Source: Megalonaias nervosa (lineage: Eukaryota > Mollusca > Bivalvia > Unionida > Unionidae). Taken from it: a stretch of 64,000 nucleotides of DNA. Positions 12,601 to 28,100 of this stretch are shown piece by piece. The notes under the pieces are model-generated. The model saw nothing but the letters and a program-made list of their open reading frames with translations, was not told the origin of the DNA and did not search any database. The DNA lies in the NCBI GenBank assembly GCA_016617855.1, contig JAECUM010016822.1:1-64000 (forward strand), written 5' to 3'. Position 1 is the stretch's first letter; every line of letters starts with the position of its first letter. Position numbers and translations under genes: made by a program.

Positions 12601-14595
12601 ACATGCAATCTTTGTCTTAAGTTTGAGTCAATAATGAGTAAAAAAATATATCTTATACCAATGGTGGTGAAAAAAGATAATGGTTCATATAGATATTTCA
12701 TCAAGATATTTATGGACTTTATAAGGACAAAGAGGTTGAGGTGTAGTCCTCTCATCTAGTGGTTTTGGGGCATGAGGGTAGAGATGCAGCCCCCTCATCT
12801 AGGGATTTTTGTGGCAAATGGGTAGATGTGCAGTCCTCTCATGTAGGGGTTTGGAAGCAAAGGGGAAGATGTATAGTCCTCTCATCTAGGGGTTTTGGGG
12901 CAAAGGGGTAGAAGTGCATTCCACTCATCTAGTGGCTTGGGGACAAAGGGGTAGAGGTACAGTGCTCTCAACAAAAAGGTCTGAGACATGAGGGTAGAGG
13001 TGCAGTCCTCTCATCTAAGGGTTTGGGGGCAAAGGGGTAGAACTGTAGTTCTTTCATCTAGGGATTTTGGGGGCATGGGGGTAGAGGTGTAGTTCTCTCA
13101 TCCAAGTGTTTGGGGGCAAAGGGGAAGATGTGTAGTCCTCTCATCTAGGGGTTTGGGGGCAAAGGGGTAGAAGTGCAGTTCTCTCATCTAGGGGATTTGG
13201 GGCAGGGGGGTAGAGGTCTAGTCCTCATCTAAAGATCTGGGGGAAAAGGGGTAGAAGTGTAGTCCTCTCTTTTGGTGCAAAGAGAAAGGTGTAGTACTCT
13301 CATCTTCGGGTTTTGGGGCATTGGGATAAAAGTGTGGTCCTCTCATCTAGGGATTTGGTGCAAAGGGAAAAACATGTAGTCCTTTCATCCAGGGGTTTTG
13401 GGGCATGGGGGTAGAACAAAAGTGTAGTTCTCTCATCTAGGGGTTTTGGGACATGAGGGTAGAGGTGCAGTCCTTTCATCTTGGGGTTTTGGGGCAAAGG
13501 GGAAGATGTGTAGTCCTTTCATCTAGGGGTTTGGAGGCAAAGGGGAAGATGTGTAGTCCTCTCATCTAGGGGTTTGCGGGCAAAGGGGTAGAAGTGTAGT
13601 TCTCTCATCTAGGGCTTTAGGGTATGGGGTAGATTTGCAGTCCTCTCATCTAGGGGTTTTGGGGCAAATGGGTAAAAGTGTAGTTCTCTCATCTAGGGCT
13701 TTGGGAGCATGGGGTAGATTTGCAGTCCTCTCACCTAGGGGTTTTGGAGCAAAGGGGTAGAAGTGTAGTTCTCTCATCTAGGGCTTTGGGGGCATGGGGT
13801 AGATTTGCAGTCCTCTTACCTAGGGGGTTTTGGGGCAAAGGGGTAGAAGTGCAGTCTTCTCATCTAGTGGTTATTGGGACACAGGGAAGAGGTATATTCC
13901 TCTCATCTAGGAGTTTTGGGATATGAAGGTAGAGGTGCAGTTCTCTCATCTAGGGGTTTTGTGGCAAAAGGGTAGATGTGCAGTCCTATCATCCAGGGTC
14001 ATGGGGGCAAAGGGAAATATGTGTAGTCCTCTCAAATAAGGGTGTGGAGCAAATGGGTAGAAGTGGATTCCTCTTATCTAATGGTTTTGGGGCAAAAGGG
14101 TAGAGGTGTAGTCCTCTCAACAAAAGGTTTGGGACATGAGGGTAGAGGTACAGTCCTCTCATCTAAAGGTTTGGGGGCAAATGAAAAGATGTTTAGACCT
14201 CTCATCTAGGGCTTTAGGGCAAAGGAGTAGGAGTGTAGTTCTCTCATCTTGGGGTTTTGAGGCATGGGTGTCATGGTGTAGTCCTCATCTAGGGTTTTCA
14301 ACAAAGGGGTAAAAGTGCCATCTTCTCATCTAGGGGTTCTGGTGCAAAGGGAAAGATGTGTAATCCTCTCATCTATAGGTTTTGGGGTATGGGGGTAGAG
14401 TAGAAGTGTAGTTCTCTCATCTAGATGTTGTACTCGTCTAGGGGTTTTTGTGGCATGAGAATAGAGGTGCAGTTCTTTCATCAAGGGGTTCAATGATGTA
14501 CTTGTGCCAAATATTGATTGTATTACAATACACAACCTATGATACTATTATCAATGCATGCATCAACTTGTCATCTTCAGAAGGGTTGTCATTGG

Positions 14596-14635
<40 letters not shown>

Positions 14636-16108
14636 GGGGCTTAATGCCATTTTTCAGCACACGATAGGCTATACATGGCAGCCAGTATTAATGGTGGAGG
14701 AAGAAACCGGGAAATCCCCGGAAAGAACCACCGACTCACGAGAAGCTACTGGCAAGCTTTCTCACATATCCACATTCGCCGAATCCTAGACTCGAACCCA
14801 CGCAGACAGAGGTGAGATGGCAGTGATCCGTAATGGACAGCGCTTTAGACCACTCGGCCACTCGGGGCCCCCGGTTGTCATTGGTAGTTTAGTGAAGTTT
14901 ACAATGTATCAACATAATGGTAGTATTTACAATATTCTCAAGACACATAATGGAGTTTGCAGATGGGCCTGTCATATCAACTGTACTGACACTATTCTCA
15001 CCCTAAACAGGACAACCAAAATACTTACCAACAACTGTACTGATGAATTTCTCACCCTTCACAGGACAACCAAAATACTTCCCAACAATTGTACTGATGC
15101 ATTTCTCACCCTTAAGCAAGATGAGCAGCATGTATAATGCCTGTCACTACCCACATTTACAGTGTGTATTTAATGCCTGGCATTACCCATATCTAGAGCA
15201 TGTATAACGCCTGGCACTACCCACATATACAGCATGCATATAAGGTCTGGCAGTATCCACATATACAACATGTATATAATGCCTGGCACTACCCACATAT
15301 ACAGCATGTATATAATGCCTGGCACTACCCACATATACAGTGTATATATAATGCCTGGCATTACCCATATCTAGAGCATGTATAATGCCTGGCACTACCC
15401 ACATATACAGCATGTATATAATGCCTGGCATTACCCATATCTAGAGCATGTATACAGCATAATGCCTGGCATTACCTAAACAAAAGCATGTATGATGCCT
15501 GGCATATGCCAACCTTGTTTGAAAATATGCTTCCCATTGCAAAACAACACTTTACCAACTTTTTTGTATCACCCTTAATGACCTAGTCAATACAGCATCC
15601 ATTCATTCACAGTATGAGATGGCTACAATCCAACTGAGGCCAAGCACTAATGAGTACATAAGCTACACAACTGGACTTCTTAAAATTCTAGGAAGATCAG
15701 GTTTCTCTTTTAAAGGATCTTTTATTTTCTTTCTTGATTTTTATGTCAGCAAATTAAACAATTTTCTCACTGAAATATATTTGTTGCCAAAAAATTCAAG
15801 GACCATAGAGCATTTTCAAGCACTTTTCCAGTAATTTTTGAAGCATGACTTCAAATTCAAGCACTTTTCAGGATTGTGTAAACCCTGAATGATACCAGAT
15901 ACCAGATGTGAATCTGAGGAAATAGGCATTAGTACCAGATGCATATGTGAGGCTTCAAGCCTTATGCTGTCTTGAGAAATGAAAGATTTAGAATAAAATG
16001 CACTGAATGAACTAATGAATTAATAACTTTCACTTTCTGCAGCCAGTGTAAATTTTTCTTAAATTTTGAGAAAAAAAGGTTATATTTTGATTCTGTTACT
16101 AATAAAAG

Positions 16109-16165
<57 letters not shown>

Positions 16166-19100
16166 TTACATAGGTGAGAGATTTTTATGATAGCTATTAT
16201 TTCCACTGCACAGTTCTAGCAAGCCAGCCATCTTTACTTCTAAACCAGGATTTACTTTTAGAAGATGAATGATACTTCTCTTCTTAGGAAAACACAATTG
16301 TAACTCAAAAAATCTCCATCAAAGTTTAGCTAATATTTTAGAGAAAATTAAATTGTGAAAATATTTTTCATGATAATGACTATGGAATGTACACAGTAGT
16401 TTCATTTATTTTCACTGGTTATTAATTTTAATGGTTTTGTATATAAAAAATGAATTGGCATATTTATAGGTATTTTATTTCAATGGTTATCCTCTATAAA
16501 TACTCATACAAAGAATACAAATGAATGAACAATATGGCAGCAACCAAAGTTGGCCAACCGAATGATTAAAACATTTCTAAAGACAGTATGATCACAAATC
16601 AAACATTTGTCAATAAATATTAGTTACACCATGCTTTCGTCTGAATGCTCAGCACCAAATGAAGCTGACACAGCCAACAACACCCTGCCAATAAATGAAT
16701 GAAGCACATCCATAGGATCTTTTACTTAAACCAAACATCCATAAACTTAACACAATCAGTACAGTCTGATGATCATGATGTTAGGAGTGGTAAAATTCAA
16801 ATTACATCCCCTACAAGAGAATGCCCAAGACATCAGACCTAATTATTGTGGCTTTAATAAAAGTGGACCTGTCTACTTCTGCAGTTTCAGGATATTATAT
16901 TTGGTAAAAGTCTGTGTAACAGGAGACTTGACTGACATGATGTTTACTTAGTGGTTGTGTCCAAAATTCATTGATGTGTAAACTTCTGTACTGGGGTGTA
17001 ATTAATGTGTATACGCATAATATATAATCAGTACTTAGTATTTCTGTCCAAAATTCAGTGATGTATGTATCAGTAGTTAGTGTTTTTGTCTTAAATTCAG
17101 TGATGTATGTATCACTACTTGGTGTTTTTGTCCAAAATTCAGTGATGTATGAACTTTAGTACTGGTGAGTAATTAATGTGTATACACAAATTATTTAATC
17201 AGTACTTGTGCTTCCAGTAACAATTTTAATATTTTTTAGTCTTTTTGTTCTGTTGGATTAAAACTGCAAGGACAGAATGAGAATGCTTTCAGATGGATTT
17301 ATACTTTAACAGAAATATTTCCCACCTGTAATTAGTAATGTGAATGCTAGCATTCACCTATGCTGCCCATCAACAGTATGAAGTATGAATCTTACCATTT
17401 ACCTGTGCTGCCCATCAACAGTATGAAGTATGAATCTTACCATTTACCTGTGCTGCCCATCAATAGTATGAAGTATGAATGGTAGCATTTACCTATGTTT
17501 CACATCCATAGTATGGAGTATAAAATTCTAGCATTTACCTGTGCTTCACATCCATAGTATGAAGTATGAATGCTAACACTGACCTATGCTTCCCATCAAT
17601 AGTATGAAGTATAAATTCAAACATTTACCTGTGCTTCCCACCCACAATATGAAGTATGAATGCTAGCATTTACCTATGCTTCACATCCATAGTATGATGT
17701 ATGAATGCTAGCATTTACCTATGCTTCACATCCATAGTGTGATGTATGAATGCTAGCATTTACCTATGCTTCACATCCATAGTATGATGTATGAATGCTA
17801 GCATTTACCTATGCTGTCCATCAATAGTATGAAGTATGAATGCTAGCAATTCACCTATGCTTCCCATCCATAGTATGAAGTATGAATGCTACCTATATTT
17901 CATCTAATTTTTTTCATCTAGATAGATTAAAAATTTAAGTCTGAAATCACAGAGAACTGCAAAGAATAAAGTAAGTGCAATGTTTTGATAATATTTTGAA
18001 CACCTTCATTTGAAAAGTGGATGAGTTAAATAAACACTGATTCTAATTTTCATATATCATTTCATTATACTTTAAGTTTAAATAATTCTAGCTAGAGCTG
18101 GGTACCACGAAAAATTTTGTATCGACATATTTCTGAATGTACCATATATCACAGTTATATGAGGGATGAACAAGTCAATATTCTGGGGCATGGGTCTGAC
18201 ACTTTTGTTTAATTTCCATCTGTCACTAGTTGCAGACAAAATTTTTTGCTCTGATTTATAGCAAACTAACACCATATTACATCCATAATATCTGGAAACA
18301 AATTAATGATCTTGAGATAAATGAAAAGAAAACATTTCAGCTAAAAGGAAACCACAAACACACCCCCACCCTGAAAATTCAATGGCCAGTACCTTATAGT
18401 AGATGAATTTGCTATGTGTATGTTAATTGTAGTAATCTAAAGCTGTAACTAAAGTGGGATCATTAAACTTATATTACAGCTGACATTGTGATGTGCAGAC
18501 ATTAGACAGCCTATTTATAAATACAGGAAATTTTGATACTGAAGCCTACAATTTCCTAGCTACACTATTGATATAATTGGGGGTGGGGTGGGGTGAACTT
18601 GGGATGCCAACACCTGGGCAAGATATTTATAAGAGAGGGCCAGTAAACATAAATCACAATTACTCAACAAAAGAGAAATATTCAGTGGACTTGAGGACTT
18701 GTGTGTAAACTTCAGACAGAAAAAAGTGAGCTGAAAATCATAGGATGATTTGTGACTTACAGTGGAATACATATACTTAACCCATTCCCATATGCTAGTA
18801 AACAACTAAAACATTACATATATTGTTTGATTGTTTGTTCTGACTTTTTTAATCTGACATTTTTCCAAAAGTTGGATTTGGCCTGAAATTTTATTTCACA
18901 ATATTCCATTTGGCCACTGCATTGGCATGCATGACATGTGTGAAATATGTGATTAATAGATCTTGAGTATAGTTATATTTACAATATTCACCATTAATTT
19001 GTCACATTTGCAACCATTTTGCAAGAAAAGATAAATTCTAGAACTTTTCTGAATTCTGTCATGGGTAATGAAAACATGCTGTTAATATCATTAAAGCCGT

Positions 19101-22100
19101 AACAAGATTCATCTGGAATTTCCATACATTCCTTACTGACGGAAACTACTGATGTAACAGTACAGTGAAAAGGTACAGTGGTACACACCACCAGATACAA
19201 ATAAGAGGTAAATCAGTATACTGGTAATAGTGTGCACCTCTAATTCTAGTACTCAAGAACTTTACACTTTCTTTTTTCTCTCTATCCTGATTGATTTTGC
19301 TTATCAATCTAAGGCAGTCAGTGCAACCGAAAGGTAATGGATACTGCAAACATATATTTGCATTGAAACAAAAAATGTTTTATAAAATTATAATTTTTTT
19401 TTATTTTAGGAAAGGTTTAAAATAAAACAAATATATACAAAAGACAATATTTTATGGCAGTCTTTTCCAAAGTGTGGTACTTGTACCATTGGTGGTATGT
19501 GAAAAGGTTTCAGGGGGTACATGGTAGAAAATAAATCACTAAATTCACTCTAAAAAGATACTATGGCACTGGGAGAAGGGGTACACCAATAGGACTAATG
19601 TCCCAAAAAGAGGTATGCGAGTGTTAAGTTTGGGAAACACTGTTTTAAGGCAATAAGAAATTGAATTACAAAACAGCTGAGCTTTGTGTTGATCACTGAG
19701 AATCCATGAAAAGTTAAAGCCTGGAATATGCCACATTTACTAAATTCATAAAATATGTGATGATGCTATGATTTAGTTATTAGCAGAAGTTAGCAAACCT
19801 GAGAAGCAGCACCTCCAATAGTTATGCTCCTGACATATATGCCTTGGCAACCATCTTTGGTATCCTCCACTATGGCAAAACCCAGACCTGCCGGACCCTG
19901 AAACAGAAAGAAAACTGCTTGAAAAGAATGTTTATAAAAAGTAGCGAAACCCAGACCTGCTGGACCCTGAAACAGTGAGAAAACTGCTTGAAAGGTGTGT
20001 AACTAAAAAGCGATGTAACTGGAAAGAATAAAGACCAACCCCTGCTAAGGTATGAACCCATAATGTCTCCCCTCAAAGTCATGCACACATACCTTTGGCC
20101 ATACAGGTCCAGACCAGTCAGAAAATGATTTTGCATACCTCAACCACTAGGGCATGCTGAAAACAGATGCCACATTCATGACTGGTTAAAGGCAAAGGGC
20201 AAACCCAGATTTGCCCACTGCAAATGAACTGACATATCATGGATCATGGGTGACTTGTTAGTCTGACCTCCACATTTTCTTGTGTGTAACTGGCCCCACT
20301 GCATCAGCCTATCTCTTTTTTCATTTTAATTGGTGTGTTGAAACCATCTCTGATATTCCTGAGCTATAATGTGATTTTCAAGATGACCAATATGGTGTCC
20401 ATATTGGCTGTATGATTAGCACCATTTAATTTTGGACCAACCAGACATCAAAATAAGTGCCCTCTATCACTAAAAACATCTATGCAATAGTAGCCATAAC
20501 AAAACTTTCAAGATAGCCAAAGTGGTGGCCATATTGGATAGGTACTATTTTCAGTTAAGATCAATTAGATATCATAACAAGTCTTCTGGTGAAAATGATA
20601 AGTCAATATGACTATCCTATCAGAAGTTTTGATAACAAGATTTTCAAGATGGCCATCATAGTGGCGATATTGGAGGTCAAACTGATACAAGTTTGGGCCA
20701 ACCAGATATTCATATGAAGTCTTTGGATGAAAACCCCATACCAATGTGACATTTTGTTCAGGAGCATTAACAAAGATTTTCAAACTGTGATGGCCATACT
20801 AGATATCAAGTTGCCAGGTTGTGGCCACACTAAATATTCATTTATGGCAAACAAGACCTTGGCATGACTGTGTGTGTAGTTTCACAGCAGACTTCCAAGT
20901 ACTTATGAAGCAGTATTGATTACAAATGGCCAGACAGACAACAGCTAGATGGCAGACAATGGGCAACAGGTCATGCCATAAGATCTTCTAGTCAATGATT
21001 GGCAGAGCTAAATGGTGTTGGGCTTAACACCAAGCATGGGCTTATCATCAGATAAATGCAGTACAATGAATTTATAGTTAATAAAAATACAGTACTCCCT
21101 CATTATAACACTGTACATGCAAACTCTGTTGCATACTACCCTATAGTGAGACTACCTTGTCAAGAAATACATAATACATAAAATTTTATGGCCGCTTAAT
21201 GAAATTGGATCCATGACCATACCCTCTAACACAGGGGTCTCAAACATGCAGCCCTTGGGCCACATGTGGCCGCCAAGCCATATCCTGTGGCTCACAAAAT
21301 GATTGGCATCATAGTGTCATGAGAGATAACAAAGGTGGTGTGGCCCTTGGGCCATCATAAATGCCCTCAAGCTGCCCTCAGGGTGGTTTGAGTTTGAGAG
21401 CCCTGCTCTAACAGGAAGCATGTTATAATGAAGGGCCTTATATTGAGGGAGTTTTGTATGTAAATTCTGAAGGTCCTAGGTGGTTTGTTAATATTGTTTT
21501 ACTGTTTTATATATAGCTATACATACAATGTATTATGTTGTACTAATATTATCAAGGTCTCTAACCCAGGTGAAAACCATCACTAACACAGGAGAAAACT
21601 ACTTCGATAAGGTCTTAAAGATCATGTATTAACTTCATCTAAAGCCAATAAGTAACAAACCAATAATGACACACAATAACAGCCACAATAAACAGAGTAA
21701 TTATCTGACTGTGGCTAATAAAGGTGCTTCATAAGTAAATCAGATTATCTGAAAAAAATTCAATGGAATGTATAGAGATCATGCCTCGGGGAGGGACATT
21801 ATTACAATTAATTATTTTGCCTAACTATTAAGAAATATGATAAAGAGATCCAGCTGTGATTCAAATACTATGCCAGTCTTGGTAAGGGTCACCTCCCCCC
21901 TCCCCCAGCACAAATACAAGAGGTCCATGAGAGAGATCATATGGTTGACATCTGCATAACAGCCTAATCCAAGAGCTGGATCAGTTGAATGCTTTTTGTT
22001 AAACAAAAATCCACTGTTGTTAACTGCATACAAATTCGGATATGAAAATAACTTTCATGTTTTCTTTACGTTTGGTATCCAAGATGTTTTTGTCAACATT

Positions 22101-25100
22101 GAAAGGCATTTATTTCCAGGATGTTTCTGTCAAAGTTGAAAGGTCTTTAAAGTTTCTGTCAAAGTTGGTTAGATTCCATTATTCCCACTCAGTGTTGTAG
22201 TTGGGGATATATGCACCCTCTAACAGTATAATAGGGGTACATGGACATGATTGAGACTTGGAGTGGTCTGAAAATCATTCATGTGGTAACAATGTGATTT
22301 GCGTAATTCATGTGATTCATACGATTCATCAAACAAAATGTATCAACAATGACTGAGGTCAGTTTATAAGAATGGGGACTCAGGAACTCAAACGACTCTT
22401 GCCAGATATTTATCACTCAAAATAAATGTGGCAGCCATATACTGTATCAGTGAAATTGAATGTAAATACATTTAATGGCTATATAGTAAGTCATTTTTGC
22501 TTCTAAATTTGCTGCTGTTTTATATTACTATTATCCTTCCACAATTCACCAATTTCCTCTCAATGTAATTGTTTATAAAAATCTGTTTTAGTCACAAAAA
22601 AACCTTTACTATGGACTTTCATCCAACAACAGCATTTTATTTCACTCTACTGTTCTTAACAAAGTAATTATTACTGACAATAAGCACACTTAGTACCTCA
22701 AAGTAATTATTACTAACAAAGGTGTGTGAGTGTAATTTAGATTTAACTGACAACTAGCAGGCTTTAAACCTCAAGTTCAATTAGTACTGACAACAAGGTT
22801 TTCTAGTTTTAGTAACAGCTAGTGCCAATATCTGATGGCAGATTGGTTCAATTTGTATCAATTTTGACCCCTTTTCAGGCTGGGATGTTTTTCTTCCTCA
22901 AATATTGTCAAATTCTGAACAAGTTATTTTAATGTTTTTCTGTTCATAGTAATGGTGTGTGATAGTGAAATTGACAACAAGCCCTTGATTCCAGGAAACA
23001 TTCTGTCTAACTGTTATCAATTTCTGTTGAGCAGTCATCTGTCATTAAAGTTTCTCCTCATTTCCGTTGACGTAGGCCATACTTCACAGCAGGATTATTG
23101 GCATTATTTGTACAAATCTGATAGCCTTCTATGCCTACAATCAAAAAGAATCTAGTTCAATTTCTAATTCAACATTTATTATTTGTTAGCATCAACTCAA
23201 AATAGTAACAGATCTACTTCACCAACAAGACTCATGAAAAGTTGACAGTTCATGTTCAAGCATCTTTAAGACACTTGTTCAATGATGCCACAATCTGTTC
23301 TTCTGAGGAGAAACCAACTTTCTGTTTTGATTTCACATATCTTTCTGCCAATATGTGTAGTTATCCTTCTGCCAATATGTGTAAGAAGCCTGCATTATGT
23401 CACTCCAAGGACAATTTATGAAAGCTTTTACATGCATTAGCATATTAACACCCCATACACTTTCATACTTCTCTGAAAACTCAGTGCAGAAGGTGCACAA
23501 TATCCATCATCATATTTCAGCCATTCTTATACATTTGCCCAGCATTTTTGGGTACTTTCTTAATCTCTTCTTCATCATATATGCAAATTCCGTTCTCTCT
23601 CCCTTGAAATCATCTACTTTCCACAATTTCTGGGGTGGTTGTGTACCTTTCCAATATTTCTACATGTTCATATTTGTCAATGCACACTGCACAGAATATT
23701 TATCAACAACAATATAAATATTAAAACACACTGTTTGATATAATTCTGGATGATTCATTGAGTCAGAATATGCTTTCTTTTCCTATTGGTCAGAAATCAT
23801 CCTCTGTAAATTAGAGCTTGTGGATTGTACACCAAATTGGTTCAACATTGTGAAGACTGTTTTGACAATAACCACACTAATTTACCTGATGTGTGGATGA
23901 TTTGTTCAACACTTATCCATTTGCAATGCAAGCAATGATTGTACATATTCAAGTGCAAGCTGATAGTGTGTGTGTGATTTGGATTTTTAACGTAGCTTTA
24001 ACAATTTTTCAGTCATATCGCTACGATGTCTATAGTGTGGCAGTTTATAGTGATGTCTAGACATGTAGTATGATGTCCCAACCAATCACATTATTCTGAC
24101 ACCAGGCCGACCAGTCCTAGCACTAACCTCTTACTGCTGAGTGCATAGCGAGGCAGCTGTTAGTACCATTTATGTAAGTCTTTGGTATGTGACAGCCTGG
24201 GTTCAAACCCGCGAACTCCTGCATCCGAGGTGGATGCTCTAACCACTAGGCCACTGGAGTGGTCCAAACCATTAGTAAGTACTAAATTAACACAATACAC
24301 AGATCAAAATACATTAAGGAACATGTAAAATCAGATTTTATCTGATACATCTGACTTGTTAACTTTTACGATAGTAAAGTGGTTATAATTTTCACTGTTC
24401 CAAATGATTAGTGATGACTTAGGTTTTAGACATCCATCAGCAAAATCATGATGGTTTGCAAATTAGAATTAATTTTGAGCCAAGACTGTTGTGAGAATAG
24501 TCTGATAACACACATTTACCACAATCTATATGGATACTGATGTGAGAACAGCCTGATTACACATGTACCATAGTCTATGTGGATGCTGATGTAAGAACAA
24601 ACTGATTACACATGTTCCAGTCTATGTGGATATTGATTTCAAAATTGCCTGATTACACATGTGTACATAGTTCATGTGGATACTGATGTGAGAACAGCCT
24701 GTATACACATGTGTATCACAGTCTATATGGAAACTGATGTGAGAATAGTCTAATTAAATCTATACTGTTGTTGATGTGGATACTTATGAAAGTACACAAT
24801 GATTACAATTGTGTACTATAGTCTATGTGGATACTGATGTGGGCAAAGTCTGATTAAATTTGTACCATAGTTTATGTGGATACTTAATGCAGAAACACCA
24901 TGGTTACACTTTGTGTACCAGTCTATATGGACACTGGTGTGAGAATAGCCTGATTACATTTGTGTATCATATTTTATGTGGATACTGATGAAAGATTATA
25001 ACTTATTCTGAGTGGATACTGATGTGAGAATAGCCTGGTTACATTTGTGTACCATAATTTATATGCATAATGGTGTAAGAATTACCTGTTTACACATACA

Positions 25101-28100
25101 GAAAAGGCCAGTCAATTACTGTACGCTTCATCCAGACTGAACATCTAATCAACTGTATGAATTTGCAATAGTCTACTTATGGGACTGGTGCTGATGTAAT
25201 TGTACAGCTTTGCATGTTTCACAAAGAGTTAGCAACTGGTTATTGGAAAAATGGTTAACATCTTTCCCTTATTAGGTTGTGCAGGTAAATGTGGATAATG
25301 AAGTTACAAAAAATTTGATTTGGTAAACATATTTAGTTATGATATTCATCCCCTTTAAAGGTTAAAACCCCAGAAAATCTGATACAATTATTAATTCATA
25401 CAAAAACAATCAAATCATGTCTTTATCCTTTTCAAATTTGATTATAACCCCCCCCCCCCACTGTACTATTCCCTATTCTGTAACCCTAAAGCAGAAATTT
25501 GACCTTGCCATTCCACAAATGAATATTATACAGACTAAATATAATTCCTTGTTAATGCATGATGTTTTAGGAAATATGAACAATGATTCCATGTTCATGC
25601 ATGATGCCTTAGGAAATATGATCAATGATTCCATGTTAATGCATGATGCCTTAGGAGTCACTATCCTGCCTCACAACCTCTATGAATTTCTAATGGCATT
25701 TATTAGTATTGTACACTCTACTGCTATCATTTACAAGTATTGTATATTCTACTGTTGGCAGTTAAAACTATTGTATACTCTACTGTTGTCATTTAGAAGT
25801 ATTGTATACTCTACTGTTGGCATTTAGAAGTATTGTATACTCTACTGTTGGCATTTACAAACATTGTATACTCTACTGTTGGCATTTACAAACATTGTAT
25901 ACTCTACTGTTGGCATTTACAAACATTGTATACTCTACTGTTGGCATTTACAAACATTGTATACTCTAAAGTTGGCATTTACAAACATTGTACACTCTAC
26001 TATGGACATTTGCAAATATTCTTAATAATCTGTTGTCATTTAGAAGTATTGTATACTCTACTGCTGGCAGTGCAGATTTTGAGTTCTAATCAGTGACCAA
26101 CTTTCTGGATCAGGACCACAAAGATCTGTCTGCAAACCAGTCAATATTTCAGCCTGTCTTCAGGAAAATATCATTGAAAATGTATTAAAATCGTGAAATA
26201 ATAAGAAATAATAAATAAATCAATACAAAATTCAAAATAAATAAATAAAGAATACTGTACTGAACAAATGGGTGAAATTAGAACCCACAAAAACATCATA
26301 AGATCAGAAGTACAAAGGGTTCAGTCATAAAAAATTAACCCATATGCAAATGTTTTCTTACTGAAATAATATGTGTAAATAAGAAGCTGAAAAAATTATA
26401 TTTCAATGCATTTTCCTAGAACAAAGTTAGAAAATACTGCAAAGAGTCCAGTCTGATTACCAGAATGCCCCGATTCTGTCAAAATATAAGTACATGGAAA
26501 TTATTATGTATCAACAATTTCAGACATGGCTTATTTAAGAAGAACATTTTCCTCTTCAGATATTAGTTGCAGACATTGCTAATTTAATAACAGCATTTTC
26601 CTCTGTTTGTTCTTCAGTGCAGTATACCATTGGGTATGTCAAGTTAAAATGATTAACCATTGGGTATCTCAAGTTAAATGATTAACCACTGGGTATCTCA
26701 AGTTAAAATGATCAACCATTTGGCATGTCAAGTTAAAATGATTAACCATTTGGCATGTCAAGTTAAAATGATTAAACATTTGATAGGTCAAGTTAAAATG
26801 ATTAAATATCTGACATGTCAAGTTAAAATGATTAACCATTTTTACCAAAACTATTTTTTACAGAAATAAAGCTGGAAGTGCTAATGTTAAAACCTTCAAC
26901 TTAAAACAATAGTTTACATGAAATTAGAAATATATTCATGGAACATGAATGTTTCACAACCATGCCTGAAATGACCTAAAAGCAAACCTTAACCAAGGAG
27001 TGAAAGGATGGATGGATGGACATGGCATCAAAGCATACTTTTCTACTTTTCCATGCCTCTGAGTCAGTCCCATGTCTAAGACAACAGCAGGGCAATAACT
27101 CCCTCAGGTATTTACAGCTCAATGATTAGCATGGGTACATCTGAGCAAACAAATGTATTTCCAACAATCAATAAGTTTTCCAATTACTACCTCTCTTTTC
27201 TACTTAGGCAAAGCCTTTTTGATAAATGAATATTTACTTATGAAACACATGTAATGCTGGCATCTTTATAACTCCAACCGTTACCTTATTGATTATTACT
27301 CTCCTAAATGACAAGAAATGCCTGAATTTACAACTATTTGGTTTAACAGCAACTATGAGCAACTTCCTTGACCTTCAGAATTGGACATCCCTGTTGGTCT
27401 GCATGCATAATTAGCATGGAGGAAAATAATAATTTCATTCCTAGTATCAAATGAGAGACATACTTTTTGGAAGGACAAAAAAGTAAAATCATTGTTATAA
27501 CAGGAATATACCATACATCCTCACTAATAAGTTAGGTCCAGTTGCACACAATACAGACTCAGCTCTGCCACTGAATGTGCAGTCAGCTCTGGGTCTATAC
27601 TGTTTGTTCTTTTGATTACTCCTTACAAACTGCATGGAACAAGATCTGCAGTTGCAGTTGGACAAAACTTATAAGTGAGAATCTATGGTAGGTGATCACT
27701 CGACTCAAAATCAAACAGTTTATTCGATTTGGGTGAGACAAAAACAAAATTAAGTTTGGCAGAACTATCTGATTTAATTTTGGGCTGAGTGAGATAAAAT
27801 TAAGAATGGCAGAAAAATCTTATTGGGATCAAGTCAGATACAATTAAGTATGGCAGAACTATTGATCTGATATGGGGTTGAGTGAGATAAAGTTAAGTGT
27901 GGCAGAAGTATCTGATTTGGGATCAATTGAGATAAAATTAAGTATGGCAGAACTAATGATCTGATTTGGGGTTGAGTGAAACAAAATTAAGCATGGCAGA
28001 ATCATTTGATCTGGGATAAAGTGAGATAAAATTAAGTATGGCAGAACTACTGATCTGATTTGCGGTTGAGTGAGATAAAATTAAGTATGGCAGAATTATT

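Noticed and set aside
14448..14789. 113-codon plus-strand open frame
   Set aside because: It reads through the (GTT)n tail and body of a SINE.
14830..14872. tRNA gene
   Set aside because: A and B boxes belong to a SINE head; acceptor pairing and a normal 3' end are missing. The same holds for the other SINE heads.
25417..26096. Two plus-strand open frames with repeated [16 protein letters not shown]
   Set aside because: They are translations of the 31-bp and 42-bp arrays.
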